The position numbers and the translations under genes are program-made. Shown here one piece after another: positions 45,793 to 55,751 of a stretch of DNA of 64,000 nt. Source of the stretch: Mesohalobacter halotolerans (GTDB taxonomy: Bacteria; Bacteroidota; Bacteroidia; Flavobacteriales; Flavobacteriaceae); contig NZ_SWMU01000003.1 in the NCBI RefSeq assembly GCF_006120725.1, positions 532,362 to 596,361 of the forward strand, in the 5' to 3' direction. The notes under the pieces were generated by a model, which was given only the letters and a program-made list of their open reading frames with translations, did no database searches and was not told the origin of the DNA. Numbering within the stretch: position 1 is the stretch's first letter; each line of letters starts with the position of its first letter.

Positions 45793-46696
45793 AATCATCA
45801 AATACAATTTTATTTTCAGCAGTTTTGTTTTTTGCATACTCAAAACCATCCTGCCACCACTGCGTCATGAGCTTTTTATTGAAAATTAAAGAATTTTCTG
45901 TGAGTTGAATGGGTGTGTAATATAAATTGAGCTTAACTTGTCGCTGTATCGAAGCGAGTTTTCCTTCGCGAACGTCGTGTTTTTCGACTTGGTCGAGCAT
46001 GAAACCAAATAAATTCATCATGAGCGAAAAGGGGTTTTTGCCTAAAACCTTGTTATGTTCCATATTTTCTGCTTCCAGAATAATGGCGTCAATCTCGGTG
46101 GCTCCTCGACGTACAGCTTCTCTGATTGGCACCATGCTTCCAAAACCACCATCGGCGTAATCTGAGCCATTTTTGGAGGCTAAACTCATAAATGGGACTA
46201 AATTAGATGACATCCAGATCCAATCTACGAAATCTTCGTATTTGAAATTTTGTATCGACTTATATTCTACTTTGTTTTTAGTTAAATTGGATACAGTAAC
46301 TACGACATCTTTACCACAGCATTGCGCTTGTTCAAATTCTGACTTTGAGAAATGCTTCAAAATGGTTTTACGCAAATTTTTACTTTCTCCAAACGTTCTT
46401 TTACGTTTTATAAACTGTATTACAGTATTCAAATAATTGATGGTAACAAATTCTCTGTCGCCTTCCTTTCGTTTTATAAATGGGTTCAAGCTAAAAATAT
46501 CTGACTGGTTGACATTAGTGTAAATGTGTTTGACCTTTTGGGTGTTCCCCAGAGCGAGCTGAGAAATTAACAAACTGCCTGTTGAGGAACCTACAAAGAG
46601 TTTATAGTCGTGATGAGCAACATCTATAAGGTACTCTGCAACACCACCTGCAAATGCGCCTTTGCTCCCACCACCTGAGATAACTAAAGCTTTCAT
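45791..46696 (-). CDS. Patatin-like phospholipase
   Basis: The 301-residue protein has the oxyanion motif SGGGSKGAFAGG at residues 7-18, the nucleophile elbow GSSTG with Ser38, and the catalytic Asp in YADGGFGSMVP near residue 182. This forms a Ser-Asp dyad. No signal peptide is seen. It should hydrolyse acyl esters of lipids. Its ATG overlaps the M1 peptidase stop by 4 nt, so both are on one transcript. Confidence 0.9.
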   Translation of the reverse strand: MKALVISGGGSKGAFAGGVAEYLIDVAHHDYKLFVGSSTGSLLISQLALGNTQKVKHIYTNVNQSDIFSLNPFIKRKEGDREFVTINYLNTVIQFIKRKRTFGESKNLRKTILKHFSKSEFEQAQCCGKDVVVTVSNLTKNKVEYKSIQNFKYEDFVDWIWMSSNLVPFMSLASKNGSDYADGGFGSMVPIREAVRRGATEIDAIILEAENMEHNKVLGKNPFSLMMNLFGFMLDQVEKHDVREGKLASIQRQVKLNLYYTPIQLTENSLIFNKKLMTQWWQDGFEYAKNKTAENKIVFDD

Positions 46697-48777
46697 GATA
46701 TTTTGTTTAGATAAGTCAAAGCTTTATCGTTTAATTTTGGTTTTAAATTGTTGATTTGTGATTGATAAGTCGGATTTTTGAGCAAAGTCTTGAGCAATTG
46801 CCTGCAAAAATCTTTAAAGCGCCAAGTGTGATGAAAACATCCCTCTAATAGATTAAGCAGTGATTGATCTGAAAAGGACTCAATTTGGTACAGGTATCCA
46901 AAGGCATGCTCTCGTATTTGAAGTCTGTATTTTGGTGAGGTATATTCCTCTAGCTGACTGTAAGTTTGTGAGGTTTTTTCAGCTTGAAAATCTGGTGTTG
47001 CCAAATTGAGTGTGAGCCAAAGTAGTTTCAGGTTTTTATCTCGAAATCCTTCTTGATTTTGCATTTGTTTTAAATAGCGTTTCCGGTCTTTTGGAAAATT
47101 GATCCACAAATTTAAAAATGCATTTTCACGCGTTTGGTAAGATTGATCTTGAAGTAAAGTTTCATAATTTGATTTTAAAGCTAATGGGATTTCAGTCAAG
47201 CTTTCAGAAATGGCTTGTCTCACCCATAGATTATCTGTGTTAAAGGCTTGTTGATATAGTTTTATAACCTCATCAGTTGCCGGTTCATCTTTTAATTGAT
47301 ATACAGCTTCTTGAGCAATATAATCGTTGACAGGAAATTTAAAAGCATCTTCTATAGCCTTTATTTTATTTGAAAATGGCACAGCCCTCTGCGCAATCAA
47401 ATCAAAATATTTTGGAATAAACAAAGCGTTTTCAAGTGCAGACAAAGCTTGTTCGGCTTGAAATGCCGACTGTTGAAACCATTGTTGTTCAAAGTTTGAT
47501 AAATCGATATTGACTAAAGCTTTGACTTCATCCATAAAATTTGCTGTGGTCACATTTTGGAAGGCGTATTTGTTTAAAAAATTCTGCACAGCTTCATCAA
47601 AGACTTTTTCGCCTACAAGTTGGTTGAGCATAAACAAAGCCCAAGCGCCTTTTTGATAATAAGTTAATGAACTTGCGTTTGGTTTCAAAAGTTTTTCACC
47701 TTGACCGTTATCGCTTGCGATTTTTAAAGATTCGGCATATTCGTAAAATTTATGGTAAAAATAATTATCTCCAAAGATTTGTCGCTCTGCTAAAAGTGCG
47801 TAATAGGTCGCAAAGCCCTCATGAAGCCAATGGTGTCTGGAATCGGTTTCTGTAACCAGATTTCCAAACCATTGATGCGCCAACTCGTGTGCATTGACAT
47901 TGATATAGTTTCTATCAAAATACCCAATGCTATCCACAACAAACGCATCAGAAAAAATGGTCAGTGAAGTATTTTCCATCCCTGCGTATAAAAAATCTCT
48001 AACGGGCACTTGTTTATAATTTTGCCATGGATAATCAACACCAATTTTGTTTTCTAAATAATCAAAAATCTCTTTAGTATGTCTGTAAGTAGGTTCTAAG
48101 TAAAGTGAATCCTTTTTAAGTAAATACCGGTGCAACTCAACACCGGATTTTGATTGATTGATTTCTCTGATGTAATCTCCGATACTGATGGCTACCAAAT
48201 AACTGCTCATAGGCTTTTTCATATCATAAGACCAACGACTTAAGCTGTCATTTTCATCCCATTGCTCAATGAGTTTGCCATTAGCCAAAGCGCCGTAATA
48301 TTTTGGAATAATAAGTGTAAGGTCAAATTCAATTTTATCATTCATATTATCAATACTCGGTAACCAATGTGAAGTGTATTTGCCTTGGCCTTGCGTAAAA
48401 ATTTGGTCGTTGGTTTTGATTTCGTCTTCAAAACCTACAAAATAAAGCGTCTGCTTTGGCTTTGCCTCATAGCTAAAGTTGATATTGTAATTTTGATTAA
48501 CTTCAAAATCGCCGACAAACCACAACTTATCTTTGGAAATATTTAAAGAAGTTTTTACGTCTGAGTCGATGATTTGAGCAGACATATCTTTGGCATCTAA
48601 AAAAACAGAATCGGTATCTTGACTAGTACTAAAACTAAAGTTCAATTGGCCAGAAACGCTTTTTTGTTCAAGGTTTGGTGTGATTTCGGCTGAAATGTGA
48701 TGAATATCAAAGCTATTGGTTTGCGCAATGATTGAATAAAAACTTATAAAAAACCCAATGAAATACAATCGAAACAT
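46693..48777 (-). CDS. M1-family aminopeptidase with C-terminal helical domain
   Basis: The 694-residue protein has a signal peptide (MFRLYFIGFFISFYSIIAQT), the exopeptidase motif YAGMENTSLTIF (GxMEN) and zinc site HELAHQWFGNLV near residue 300 with third ligand in HHWLHEGFATYYA. The last 250 residues are helical and HEAT-like. Compared with the M1 enzyme at 27483-29123 it has the canonical GMEN and the extra domain. Probably a periplasmic aminopeptidase. Confidence 0.94.
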   Translation of the reverse strand: MFRLYFIGFFISFYSIIAQTNSFDIHHISAEITPNLEQKSVSGQLNFSFSTSQDTDSVFLDAKDMSAQIIDSDVKTSLNISKDKLWFVGDFEVNQNYNINFSYEAKPKQTLYFVGFEDEIKTNDQIFTQGQGKYTSHWLPSIDNMNDKIEFDLTLIIPKYYGALANGKLIEQWDENDSLSRWSYDMKKPMSSYLVAISIGDYIREINQSKSGVELHRYLLKKDSLYLEPTYRHTKEIFDYLENKIGVDYPWQNYKQVPVRDFLYAGMENTSLTIFSDAFVVDSIGYFDRNYINVNAHELAHQWFGNLVTETDSRHHWLHEGFATYYALLAERQIFGDNYFYHKFYEYAESLKIASDNGQGEKLLKPNASSLTYYQKGAWALFMLNQLVGEKVFDEAVQNFLNKYAFQNVTTANFMDEVKALVNIDLSNFEQQWFQQSAFQAEQALSALENALFIPKYFDLIAQRAVPFSNKIKAIEDAFKFPVNDYIAQEAVYQLKDEPATDEVIKLYQQAFNTDNLWVRQAISESLTEIPLALKSNYETLLQDQSYQTRENAFLNLWINFPKDRKRYLKQMQNQEGFRDKNLKLLWLTLNLATPDFQAEKTSQTYSQLEEYTSPKYRLQIREHAFGYLYQIESFSDQSLLNLLEGCFHHTWRFKDFCRQLLKTLLKNPTYQSQINNLKPKLNDKALTYLNKIS

Positions 48778-48836
48778 AAGCTAAAAATACAGTTTGATTT
48801 TAAATTGAGGAAAAAAAATAAAGCCTAAATTAAACC

Positions 48837-49475
48837 TTATTTTTCTTTGACCACGACGACAGAAGCTTTGACACCGGTCAATAAATTCCAAACATTGTTT
48901 GAGACGACATATCCTTGATCATCGGCTATACGAAGTTGTGCAGTGTTAGGACCAGATTGTCCCTGGTTTAATGCTACAAAGACAATTTTATTAAATCCGA
49001 CTTTCATTGGGATGTCTAAAGTAGTGAAGCCAGGTCTTAATAAAACATTTTCAGCAACAATTTTTCCGTTTAGCAAAACATTTACCCGGTCGCCATCAAA
49101 AGCCATATGATCGCGGAACATAACAGTCATTTTATCGGAATTACTATTAATAATGCCAAAATCCATGTCATTTTTGTATTTCTCGCGATCAAAATCATTG
49201 CCTTCATCTCCTGTTTTAACTTTGTACTGACTGTCCCATACATTGCCAGGGTCGCTATATTTACTTTTTGCAGTAAAATCTACACCCTGCTCTTTATCTT
49301 TGTTGAGAAATAAACCTTTAGCTTTACGATTAGGAATACCAAAAGTGTTGTTTGTAGATGAAGAATTGTTTGTAGAATTAAATATATTTCCACTCGACGT
49401 CTTTTTACCTGAATCAACTTGAGCAAAAGACGTTGCACTAAAAATTAAAACCAATAAAAGTGTAAACCATTTCAT
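48837..49475 (-). CDS. Secreted protein of unknown function
   Basis: The ATG at 49475 gives 212 residues with signal peptide MKWFTLLLVLIFSATSFAQ; an in-frame start at 49541 would bury it and lies over a promoter box. A Ser/Asn-rich stretch (about 21-45) follows, then KAKGLFLNKDKEQGVDFT. The C-terminal beta-rich domain contains MTVMFRDHMAFDGDRVNVLL and LLRPGFTTLDIPMKVGFNKI. I do not recognise a named family. The beta domain looks like a small carbohydrate- or protein-binding sandwich, which is inference. Confidence 0.75.
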   Translation of the reverse strand: MKWFTLLLVLIFSATSFAQVDSGKKTSSGNIFNSTNNSSSTNNTFGIPNRKAKGLFLNKDKEQGVDFTAKSKYSDPGNVWDSQYKVKTGDEGNDFDREKYKNDMDFGIINSNSDKMTVMFRDHMAFDGDRVNVLLNGKIVAENVLLRPGFTTLDIPMKVGFNKIVFVALNQGQSGPNTAQLRIADDQGYVVSNNVWNLLTGVKASVVVVKEK

Positions 49476-49479
49476 AGTA

Positions 49480-49487
49480 CAAATATA
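49480..49487 (-). promoter_or_regulatory. TANNTTTG box directly before the secreted-protein ATG
   Basis: TATATTTG on the minus strand, with only 4 nt between it and the ATG at 49475. Start of transcription about 7 nt beyond the box would fall on the start codon. Confidence 0.45.
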
Positions 49488-49594
49488 GTCGGATTTATCA
49501 AAATGACTTACTATCAAAATGTTAAGGTTTGTCTGTCCCAATTCAAATTATCGTAAAAATCCACTATGTTTGAGGTCAATAAATAGAATTTTAA

Positions 49595-50494
49595 ATGTCT
49601 ATATCTACTAAAAACATTACTAAGCACTATCAAAGCCAAAAAGCTTTAGATAAGGTCAGTTTTAATATTCCAAAAGGTCAGATTGTAGGTTTTTTAGGAC
49701 CTAATGGAGCGGGAAAATCGACAATGATGAAAATTTTAACAGGATACATACACCATTATCAGGGTCAGGCCAAAATAAATGATATAGACGTTAATGAAGA
49801 TCCTTTATTCGTCCAAAGTCAAATTGGCTATTTACCTGAACACAATCCGCTGTATTTAGATATGTACGTCAAAGAATTCTTAAAATTTAACGTTGACATT
49901 TACAAATGCTCACCCAAACGTATCAGCGAGGTTATTAAGTTTACTCATTTAGATAGCGAGTCTCATAAAAAAATCCATCAATTATCTAAAGGTTACCGAC
50001 AAAGGGTTGGTTTGGCAGCAGCTTTAATTCACGACCCTGAAATATTAATTTTAGATGAACCTACGACAGGTCTCGACCCTAATCAATTGGTTGAAATACG
50101 GGGTTTAATAAAAAAAATTGGCCGAGACAAAACAACACTTTTGTCTACGCATATCATGCAAGAAGTTGAAGCTATTTGCGATCGCGTTATTATTATGAAT
50201 CAAGGTCAATTGGTAGCAGATGAGTTGCTTGATGATCTAACCCAACATCAACAGCAGATTATACATGTTGAATTTGATTACAGTGTAGAACTGGAGGCTT
50301 TAAATCGACTCCATAAAGTCAAAAAAGCCAAAGAAATAGGTTTATATGAGTATGAATTGTATTTTGATACCACACAAGATATGCGTTCTTATATATTTGA
50401 TTTTGCACACGATATTGGTTTAAAAATTAAAACGCTCAACCGCAAACATCAAAGTCTAGAAGATTTATTTAGAGAATTAACGATTAAAACATAA
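49595..50494 (+). CDS. gldA: Gliding motility ABC transporter ATPase GldA
   Basis: The 299-residue ATPase has Walker A GPNGAGKS (35-42), signature LSKGYRQRVGLAAAL near 130 and Walker B ILILDEPTTGLDPNQ near 150. A C-terminal part (from about 215) is typical of GldA. GldA works with the GldF and GldG membrane proteins, encoded elsewhere in flavobacteria, in gliding motility. Other drug or polysaccharide ABC ATPases are alternatives, but length and sequence style fit GldA. Confidence 0.85.
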   Translation: MSISTKNITKHYQSQKALDKVSFNIPKGQIVGFLGPNGAGKSTMMKILTGYIHHYQGQAKINDIDVNEDPLFVQSQIGYLPEHNPLYLDMYVKEFLKFNVDIYKCSPKRISEVIKFTHLDSESHKKIHQLSKGYRQRVGLAAALIHDPEILILDEPTTGLDPNQLVEIRGLIKKIGRDKTTLLSTHIMQEVEAICDRVIIMNQGQLVADELLDDLTQHQQQIIHVEFDYSVELEALNRLHKVKKAKEIGLYEYELYFDTTQDMRSYIFDFAHDIGLKIKTLNRKHQSLEDLFRELTIKT

Positions 50495-50499
50495 ACGAC

Positions 50500-51837
50500 A
50501 TGAAGCCTCTTTTGAAACTAGCTTTTTTTATTTTTATATCTACGGTTTACGGGCAACAACATCCTGAAATATATGATATTATTGAGGAAGTTTCTGCCAA
50601 AAGAATTGAGAAAGACATTCGCCAACTTGCTGATTTTGGCACCCGCAACACCTTTAGCGATACCTTGAGTAAAACCCGTGGAATCGGTGCTGCAAGACGC
50701 TGGATCAAAGCGGAATTTGATAAAATATCTGCAGGTTGTGGCGGATGTTTAGAGGTATTTTATCAACGCAAAATGGTAACCACCGATATGGGAAGACGTG
50801 TCCCAAAAGATGCTGAAGTCGTCAATGTAGTTGCTATTTTAAGAGGCACACAAAATCCCAATTCGTATGTGATGATGAGTGGTGACATAGACTCAAGAGC
50901 TTCAGATACAGAAGACTTTACGACTGATGCACCTGGTGCAAACGACAATGCCAGTGGCATGGCGGGCACGATTGAAGCAGCCAGAGTTTTAAGCCAATAC
51001 AAATTTAAAAATAGTATCGCTTTCTTAGGTTTAAGCGGTGAAGAACAAGGGCTGTTTGGGGGTCAATTTTTAGCTGAATATGCTAAAGACAACAACTGGA
51101 ACATCATCGGTATTTTTAACAATGACATGATTGGAAATATCAAAGGTATTGATGGTGTGATTGATAACCGTAGCTTTAGGATTTTTAGTGAAGCCCATAA
51201 TCCTACAGAAACCGAACGTGAACGTGTGATGAAACGCTATTACGGTGGCGAAGTGGATGGGGTTTCCAGACAATTGGCGAGATATATCCACAAAACCGTC
51301 AAAACCTATATGCCGGAAATGAATCCCATGATGATCTACAGACTAGACCGTTTTGGTCGTGGCGGTCATCACAAACCATTTAATGATTTAGGATTTCCGG
51401 GTATTCGAATCATGGAAGCTCACGAGAACTACAATCAACAACATCAAGATATTAGGGTTGAAAAAGGCATTGAATATGGGGATGTTGTGAAACACGTAAA
51501 TTTCGAATATGCCAAAAAATTGACTGCCGTTAATGCCATCAATTTAGCGAGTTTGGCTTGGGCACCACTTCGGCCAAAAAATGTAGAAATAGGTGGTGCT
51601 GTTCAACCCTCAACGACTTTAAAATGGAAAGCTTCAAACGACCCTAATATTAAAGGCTATAAAATTTATTGGAGAGATACAACTTCTCCGACATGGCAAT
51701 ATAGCCGATATGTAGGTGATGTCAGTGAATTTACTTTAGAAAATATAGTGATCGACAACTATTTATTTGGTGTAGCCGCAGTTGGAAAAAATGGTTTTGA
51801 GAGTGTAGTTTCATTTCCAACAGGTATTTTGAGATAA
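50500..51837 (+). CDS. Secreted M28 peptidase with C-terminal fibronectin-type domain
   Basis: The 445-residue protein has a signal peptide MKPLLKLAFFIFISTVYGQ. M28 motifs are SGDIDSRASD, PGANDNASGMAG, GLSGEEQGLFGGQ (catalytic Glu), FNNDMIG and a late His in GIRIMEAHENYN. The first motif has Asp where most M28 enzymes have His (GHxDS). Residues about 355-445 form a fibronectin type III-like module (VQPSTTLKWKASNDPNIKGY). It lies 5 nt after gldA. Confidence 0.87.
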   Translation: MKPLLKLAFFIFISTVYGQQHPEIYDIIEEVSAKRIEKDIRQLADFGTRNTFSDTLSKTRGIGAARRWIKAEFDKISAGCGGCLEVFYQRKMVTTDMGRRVPKDAEVVNVVAILRGTQNPNSYVMMSGDIDSRASDTEDFTTDAPGANDNASGMAGTIEAARVLSQYKFKNSIAFLGLSGEEQGLFGGQFLAEYAKDNNWNIIGIFNNDMIGNIKGIDGVIDNRSFRIFSEAHNPTETERERVMKRYYGGEVDGVSRQLARYIHKTVKTYMPEMNPMMIYRLDRFGRGGHHKPFNDLGFPGIRIMEAHENYNQQHQDIRVEKGIEYGDVVKHVNFEYAKKLTAVNAINLASLAWAPLRPKNVEIGGAVQPSTTLKWKASNDPNIKGYKIYWRDTTSPTWQYSRYVGDVSEFTLENIVIDNYLFGVAAVGKNGFESVVSFPTGILR

Positions 51838-51919
51838 AATTAAATTCAAAATTTAACCTTAATCTTGTAACCTTAGGTCATTTTTTACGTATAAATTTAC
51901 GTAACAACAATTTTAAAGG

Positions 51920-52783
51920 ATGAGACAACTCAAAATCACCAAACAGGTTACCAATCGTGAAACTGCTTCTTTAGACAAATACCTTCAAGAAATTGGAAGG
52001 GTTGATTTGATTACAGCTGAGGAAGAAGTTGAATTAGCACAACGCATCAAAGCGGGCGATGATAAGGCTTTAGAAAAATTGACCAATGCCAACTTAAGGT
52101 TTGTTGTTTCTGTTGCTAAACAATATCAAAATCAAGGTTTAACCCTTCCTGATTTAATTAATGAAGGAAATCTAGGCCTCATAAAAGCAGCAAAGCGCTT
52201 TGATGAAACTCGCGGTTTTAAATTTATTTCTTATGCTGTTTGGTGGATAAGACAATCAATTTTGCAAGCTTTAGCTGAACAGTCTCGAGTGGTGAGATTA
52301 CCACTCAACAAAATTGGTACTATCAATAAAATCAATAAAGCCTATGCTCTATTAGAGCAAAATAATGAACGTCCACCAAGTCCTGAGGAAATTGCAAAAG
52401 AGTTAGATATGACTGTAACTGAGGTCAAAGAATCGCTCAAAAATTCTGGCAGACACTTATCTATGGATGCCCCATTAATAGAAGGCGAGGACTCAAACCT
52501 ATACGATGTCATTAACTTTGGTGAATCGCCAAACCCAGACAAACAACTCCTTCTAGAATCCCTTCAAACAGAAATTGAACGCGCTTTAGAAACCTTAACA
52601 GCCAGAGAAGCCGATGTCATTCGATTGCACTTTGGATTAAATAATCAGCAACCTATGACACTTGATGAAATTGGACAAATATTTAGTTTAACACGTGAAC
52701 GTGTGAGACAAATCAAAGAAAAAGGAGTCAGACGACTTAAGCATACCAATCGCAGTCGAATCCTTAAAAATTATCTAGGCTAA
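51920..52783 (+). CDS. rpoD: Primary sigma factor RpoD (short Bacteroidetes type)
   Basis: The 287-residue sigma-70 protein lacks region 1.1. It has region 1.2 ([20 protein letters not shown]), region 2 ([17 protein letters not shown] and [14 protein letters not shown]), region 3 and region 4.2 ([20 protein letters not shown]). This is the size and layout of the Bacteroidetes housekeeping sigma, which reads TTTG/TANNTTTG promoters such as those noted in this window. Followed by a bidirectional terminator. Confidence 0.95.
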   Translation: MRQLKITKQVTNRETASLDKYLQEIGRVDLITAEEEVELAQRIKAGDDKALEKLTNANLRFVVSVAKQYQNQGLTLPDLINEGNLGLIKAAKRFDETRGFKFISYAVWWIRQSILQALAEQSRVVRLPLNKIGTINKINKAYALLEQNNERPPSPEEIAKELDMTVTEVKESLKNSGRHLSMDAPLIEGEDSNLYDVINFGESPNPDKQLLLESLQTEIERALETLTAREADVIRLHFGLNNQQPMTLDEIGQIFSLTRERVRQIKEKGVRRLKHTNRSRILKNYLG

Positions 52784-52814
52784 AAAATTTTTTAGGCAGT
52801 TTACTTAAGAATAT

Positions 52815-52850
52815 AAAAAACCTTCAGATGACCTATCTGAAGGTTTTTGT
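52815..52850. terminator. Bidirectional terminator between rpoD and pdhC
   Basis: AAACCTTCAGAT (52818-52829) and ATCTGAAGGTTT (52835-52846) form a perfect 12-bp stem with A-rich and T-rich flanks on the two sides. The flanking genes converge. Confidence 0.93.
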
Positions 52851-52874
52851 TTTGATTAAAATTCTAAAAAAACA

Positions 52875-54533
52875 CTAAGCCAGCATGGTGACTGGGTTTT
52901 CAATATATGTTTTTAGTGTCTGCAAAAATTTTGCTCCTGTAGCGCCGTCAACTGTTCTGTGATCACAGGCAAGTGTTAATTTCATGGTATGACCAACAAC
53001 AATCTCTCCATTTTTAACAACAGGTTTTTCGACAATAACACCAACAGATAAAATTGCAGAGTTAGGTTGATTAATTATGCTGGTAAATTCTGTAATTCCA
53101 AACATACCTAAATTGGATACTGTAAAAGTTGAACCTTCCATCTCGTCAGGTTGTAGTTTTTTGTCTCTAGCTTTCGTCGCTAAAGATTTTACATTTTGAC
53201 CAATCTGGGTTAGTGATTGTTGGTCTGTAAATTCTAACACTGGAACAACCAAACCTTCTTCAACGGCAACTGCAACGCCAATATGAATGTGTTTTGCAAT
53301 TTTGGTCACATCGCCTTGCCACTGAGAGTTGACTTGTGGATGTTTCCTTAATGCCATTGCTGAAGCTTTAATGACTAGATCGTTGAATGAGATTTTTGTA
53401 TCTGGAATCTCATTAATTTGCTGACGAGAATCCATAGCATTATCCATATCAACTTCAATATCGAGATAGTAGTGCGGAGCGTTAAACTTAGATTCAGCCA
53501 AACGCTTAGCAATAGTCTTACGCATTTGAGAGTTTTTAACTTCTTCAAATTGTTCCTCACCGACAGGCTTATAAACTTCTACTGGCTGAGTACTTTGTTT
53601 AGTGTCTTCAGATTTTGGCTTTTCTGTGGGTTTGTCTTGTTGTGGTGTATAGTTTTCAATGTCTTTTTTGACAACTCTGCCATTTTCACCACTTCCTTTT
53701 ATTTGAGCTAAGTCATAGCCTTTTTCTTCGGCCATTTTTCGGGCCAATGGAGAGGCAAATATACGTTCACCATCTGCAGTTTCTAGAGCTTCTGATGGAG
53801 ATGATTCTGATTGATTAATATCATCTTTAGATGTTTCTTTTGTTTTTGATGATTCCCCTTTAGAACTATCTGCTGAAGAATCTCCACTTTTTATTTTTTT
53901 AAGAACAGCGTCCACATCTGTGCCTTCTGGACCAATGATTGCTAAAACGTCATCGACAGGCGCCGACCCACCTTCTTCTATACCAATATGAAGTAAAGTG
54001 CCATCATAAAAAGATTCAAACTCCATCGTGGCTTTATCGGTTTCTATTTCTGCAAGAATATCGCCTTCTTCAACTTTGTCTCCTTTCTTTTTGAGCCAAG
54101 AAGCAACGGTACCTTCTTCCATAGTATCACTTAAACGGGGCATGGTTACAACTTCTACACCTTCAGGCATTTCTCCACTATCTTCAGAATCATCATTAGT
54201 ATCATCCTCTTCTTTTTTATCATCAGAAGATTCCTCTTTTTCTGAATTGTTTTCTTTAGATTCAGCTTCTTTAATTAAGTTTGATATATCTTCACCTTCT
54301 TCACCAATAATGGCAAGAAGAGAATCTACAGGCGCGCCATCACCTTCTTCGATTCCGATATGCAATAAAGTGCCATCGTAAAATGATTCAAACTCCATTG
54401 TGGCCTTATCGGTTTCTATTTCAGCAAGGATATCGCCTTCTTCGACTTTGTCACCTTTCTTTTTTAGCCACTTTGCAACAACACCTTCTTCCATAGTGTC
54501 GCTCAATCGCGGCATATTGACTACTTCTGCCAT
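52875..54533 (-). CDS. pdhC: Pyruvate dehydrogenase E2, dihydrolipoamide acetyltransferase
   Basis: 552 residues. There are two lipoyl domains (about 3-78 and 132-207), each with the lipoylated Lys in EIETDKATMEFES. Acidic linkers, a peripheral-subunit-binding domain (FASPLARKMAEEKGYDL, about 258-292) and the acyltransferase core ending with DHRTVDGATGAKFL (His near 523) follow. It moves the acetyl group from E1 to CoA. It follows pdhA after 6 nt; the E1-beta gene is not here. Confidence 0.96.
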   Translation of the reverse strand: MAEVVNMPRLSDTMEEGVVAKWLKKKGDKVEEGDILAEIETDKATMEFESFYDGTLLHIGIEEGDGAPVDSLLAIIGEEGEDISNLIKEAESKENNSEKEESSDDKKEEDDTNDDSEDSGEMPEGVEVVTMPRLSDTMEEGTVASWLKKKGDKVEEGDILAEIETDKATMEFESFYDGTLLHIGIEEGGSAPVDDVLAIIGPEGTDVDAVLKKIKSGDSSADSSKGESSKTKETSKDDINQSESSPSEALETADGERIFASPLARKMAEEKGYDLAQIKGSGENGRVVKKDIENYTPQQDKPTEKPKSEDTKQSTQPVEVYKPVGEEQFEEVKNSQMRKTIAKRLAESKFNAPHYYLDIEVDMDNAMDSRQQINEIPDTKISFNDLVIKASAMALRKHPQVNSQWQGDVTKIAKHIHIGVAVAVEEGLVVPVLEFTDQQSLTQIGQNVKSLATKARDKKLQPDEMEGSTFTVSNLGMFGITEFTSIINQPNSAILSVGVIVEKPVVKNGEIVVGHTMKLTLACDHRTVDGATGAKFLQTLKTYIENPVTMLA

Positions 54534-54539
54534 AATTTT

Positions 54540-55538
54540 TTATAATTTATGAGATATAAACGGATAATCATCTTGTTCGTAAACGGCATCATACATGACA
54601 TTTTTGTCAGGGAAATCTGAATCATCTGCAAATTTTTCGCATTCCTTAACTTTATCTTTAACGCGTTTGTCTATGTTTTTAATATCATCTTCGCTCGCAT
54701 ACTTTTTATCTAAAATAATATCCTTAACATAGTTGATTGGATCAATTTTTTGATATTCTTCAACTTCTTTTTTGGTTCTGTATTTTTGAGCATCACTCAT
54801 AGAGTGTCCTCTATATCTGTATGTTTTTAAATCTAAAAATGTTGGTCCATCGCCTGAACGAGCCCGGTCGATAGCTTCATCAAGGGCTTCTGCTACTTTC
54901 TCTGGCTTCATGGCATCAACGGGACCACAAGGCATTTCATAGCCCAATCCAAGCTTCCAGATGTCTTCATGGTTGGATGTTCTTTTGACCGAAGTCCCCA
55001 TAGCATAGCCGTTATTTTCTACACAAAATACAACGGGTAACTTCATGGTCATTGCCATATTGAGGGTTTCATGTAAAGAACCCTGTCTTGCAGCACCATC
55101 ACCAAGAAATGTTAAAACAACACCACCACGATTAAAATACTTTTCTGAGAATGCTAAACCAGCACCTAGAGGTATTTGTCCACCTACAATACCGTGACCG
55201 CCAAAAAAATTATGCTCTGGAGAAAAAATATGCATTGAACCCCCTAAACCTTGAGAAGTTCCGGTTTTTTTACCATATAATTCTGCCATAACTCGCTTTG
55301 GGTCAACGCCCATACCTATAGGTTGAACGTGATTACGATAAGCGGTAATCATTTTGTCTTTTTTGTGATCCATAACATGCCAAGCCCCAGCAAGAATAGC
55401 TTCCTGACCGTTGTATAAATGTAAAAAACCTCTTACTTTTTGTTGTATATAAACTTGAGCCAACTTGTCTTCAAACTTTCTCCAAAACAGCATGTTTTCA
55501 TACCAATCTAGATAAGTGCTTTTCGTTATTTTTTTCAT
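54540..55538 (-). CDS. pdhA: Pyruvate dehydrogenase E1 component, alpha subunit
   Basis: The 332-residue protein has the thiamine-diphosphate motif GDGAARQGSLHETLNMAMT near residue 145 and VENNGYAMGTSVKRTS, followed by the phosphorylation-loop-like region YRYRGHSMSDAQKYRTK. It decarboxylates pyruvate together with an E1-beta subunit. First gene of a pdhA-pdhC pair. Its start MKKITKSTYLDWYENMLFWRKFE is usual for the family. Confidence 0.95.
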   Translation of the reverse strand: MKKITKSTYLDWYENMLFWRKFEDKLAQVYIQQKVRGFLHLYNGQEAILAGAWHVMDHKKDKMITAYRNHVQPIGMGVDPKRVMAELYGKKTGTSQGLGGSMHIFSPEHNFFGGHGIVGGQIPLGAGLAFSEKYFNRGGVVLTFLGDGAARQGSLHETLNMAMTMKLPVVFCVENNGYAMGTSVKRTSNHEDIWKLGLGYEMPCGPVDAMKPEKVAEALDEAIDRARSGDGPTFLDLKTYRYRGHSMSDAQKYRTKKEVEEYQKIDPINYVKDIILDKKYASEDDIKNIDKRVKDKVKECEKFADDSDFPDKNVMYDAVYEQDDYPFISHKL

Positions 55539-55751
55539 AGGATAATAATGTGTCTAATCAATAGAAATACAAAAATAGTATAATAATCATGAAATGAAAA
55601 CACTTTAAGTGTATTTACAATTTTTATAAAAAATAACGAGTGTAGCAGTGATATTATCAATTTTTGTAAAATCAAAAAACAACCTTAAACTTTAATGAAG
55701 TCGCCGTTCAAATTAAATTATTTAACTGATTTTTGTCTAAATTTTAATAAG

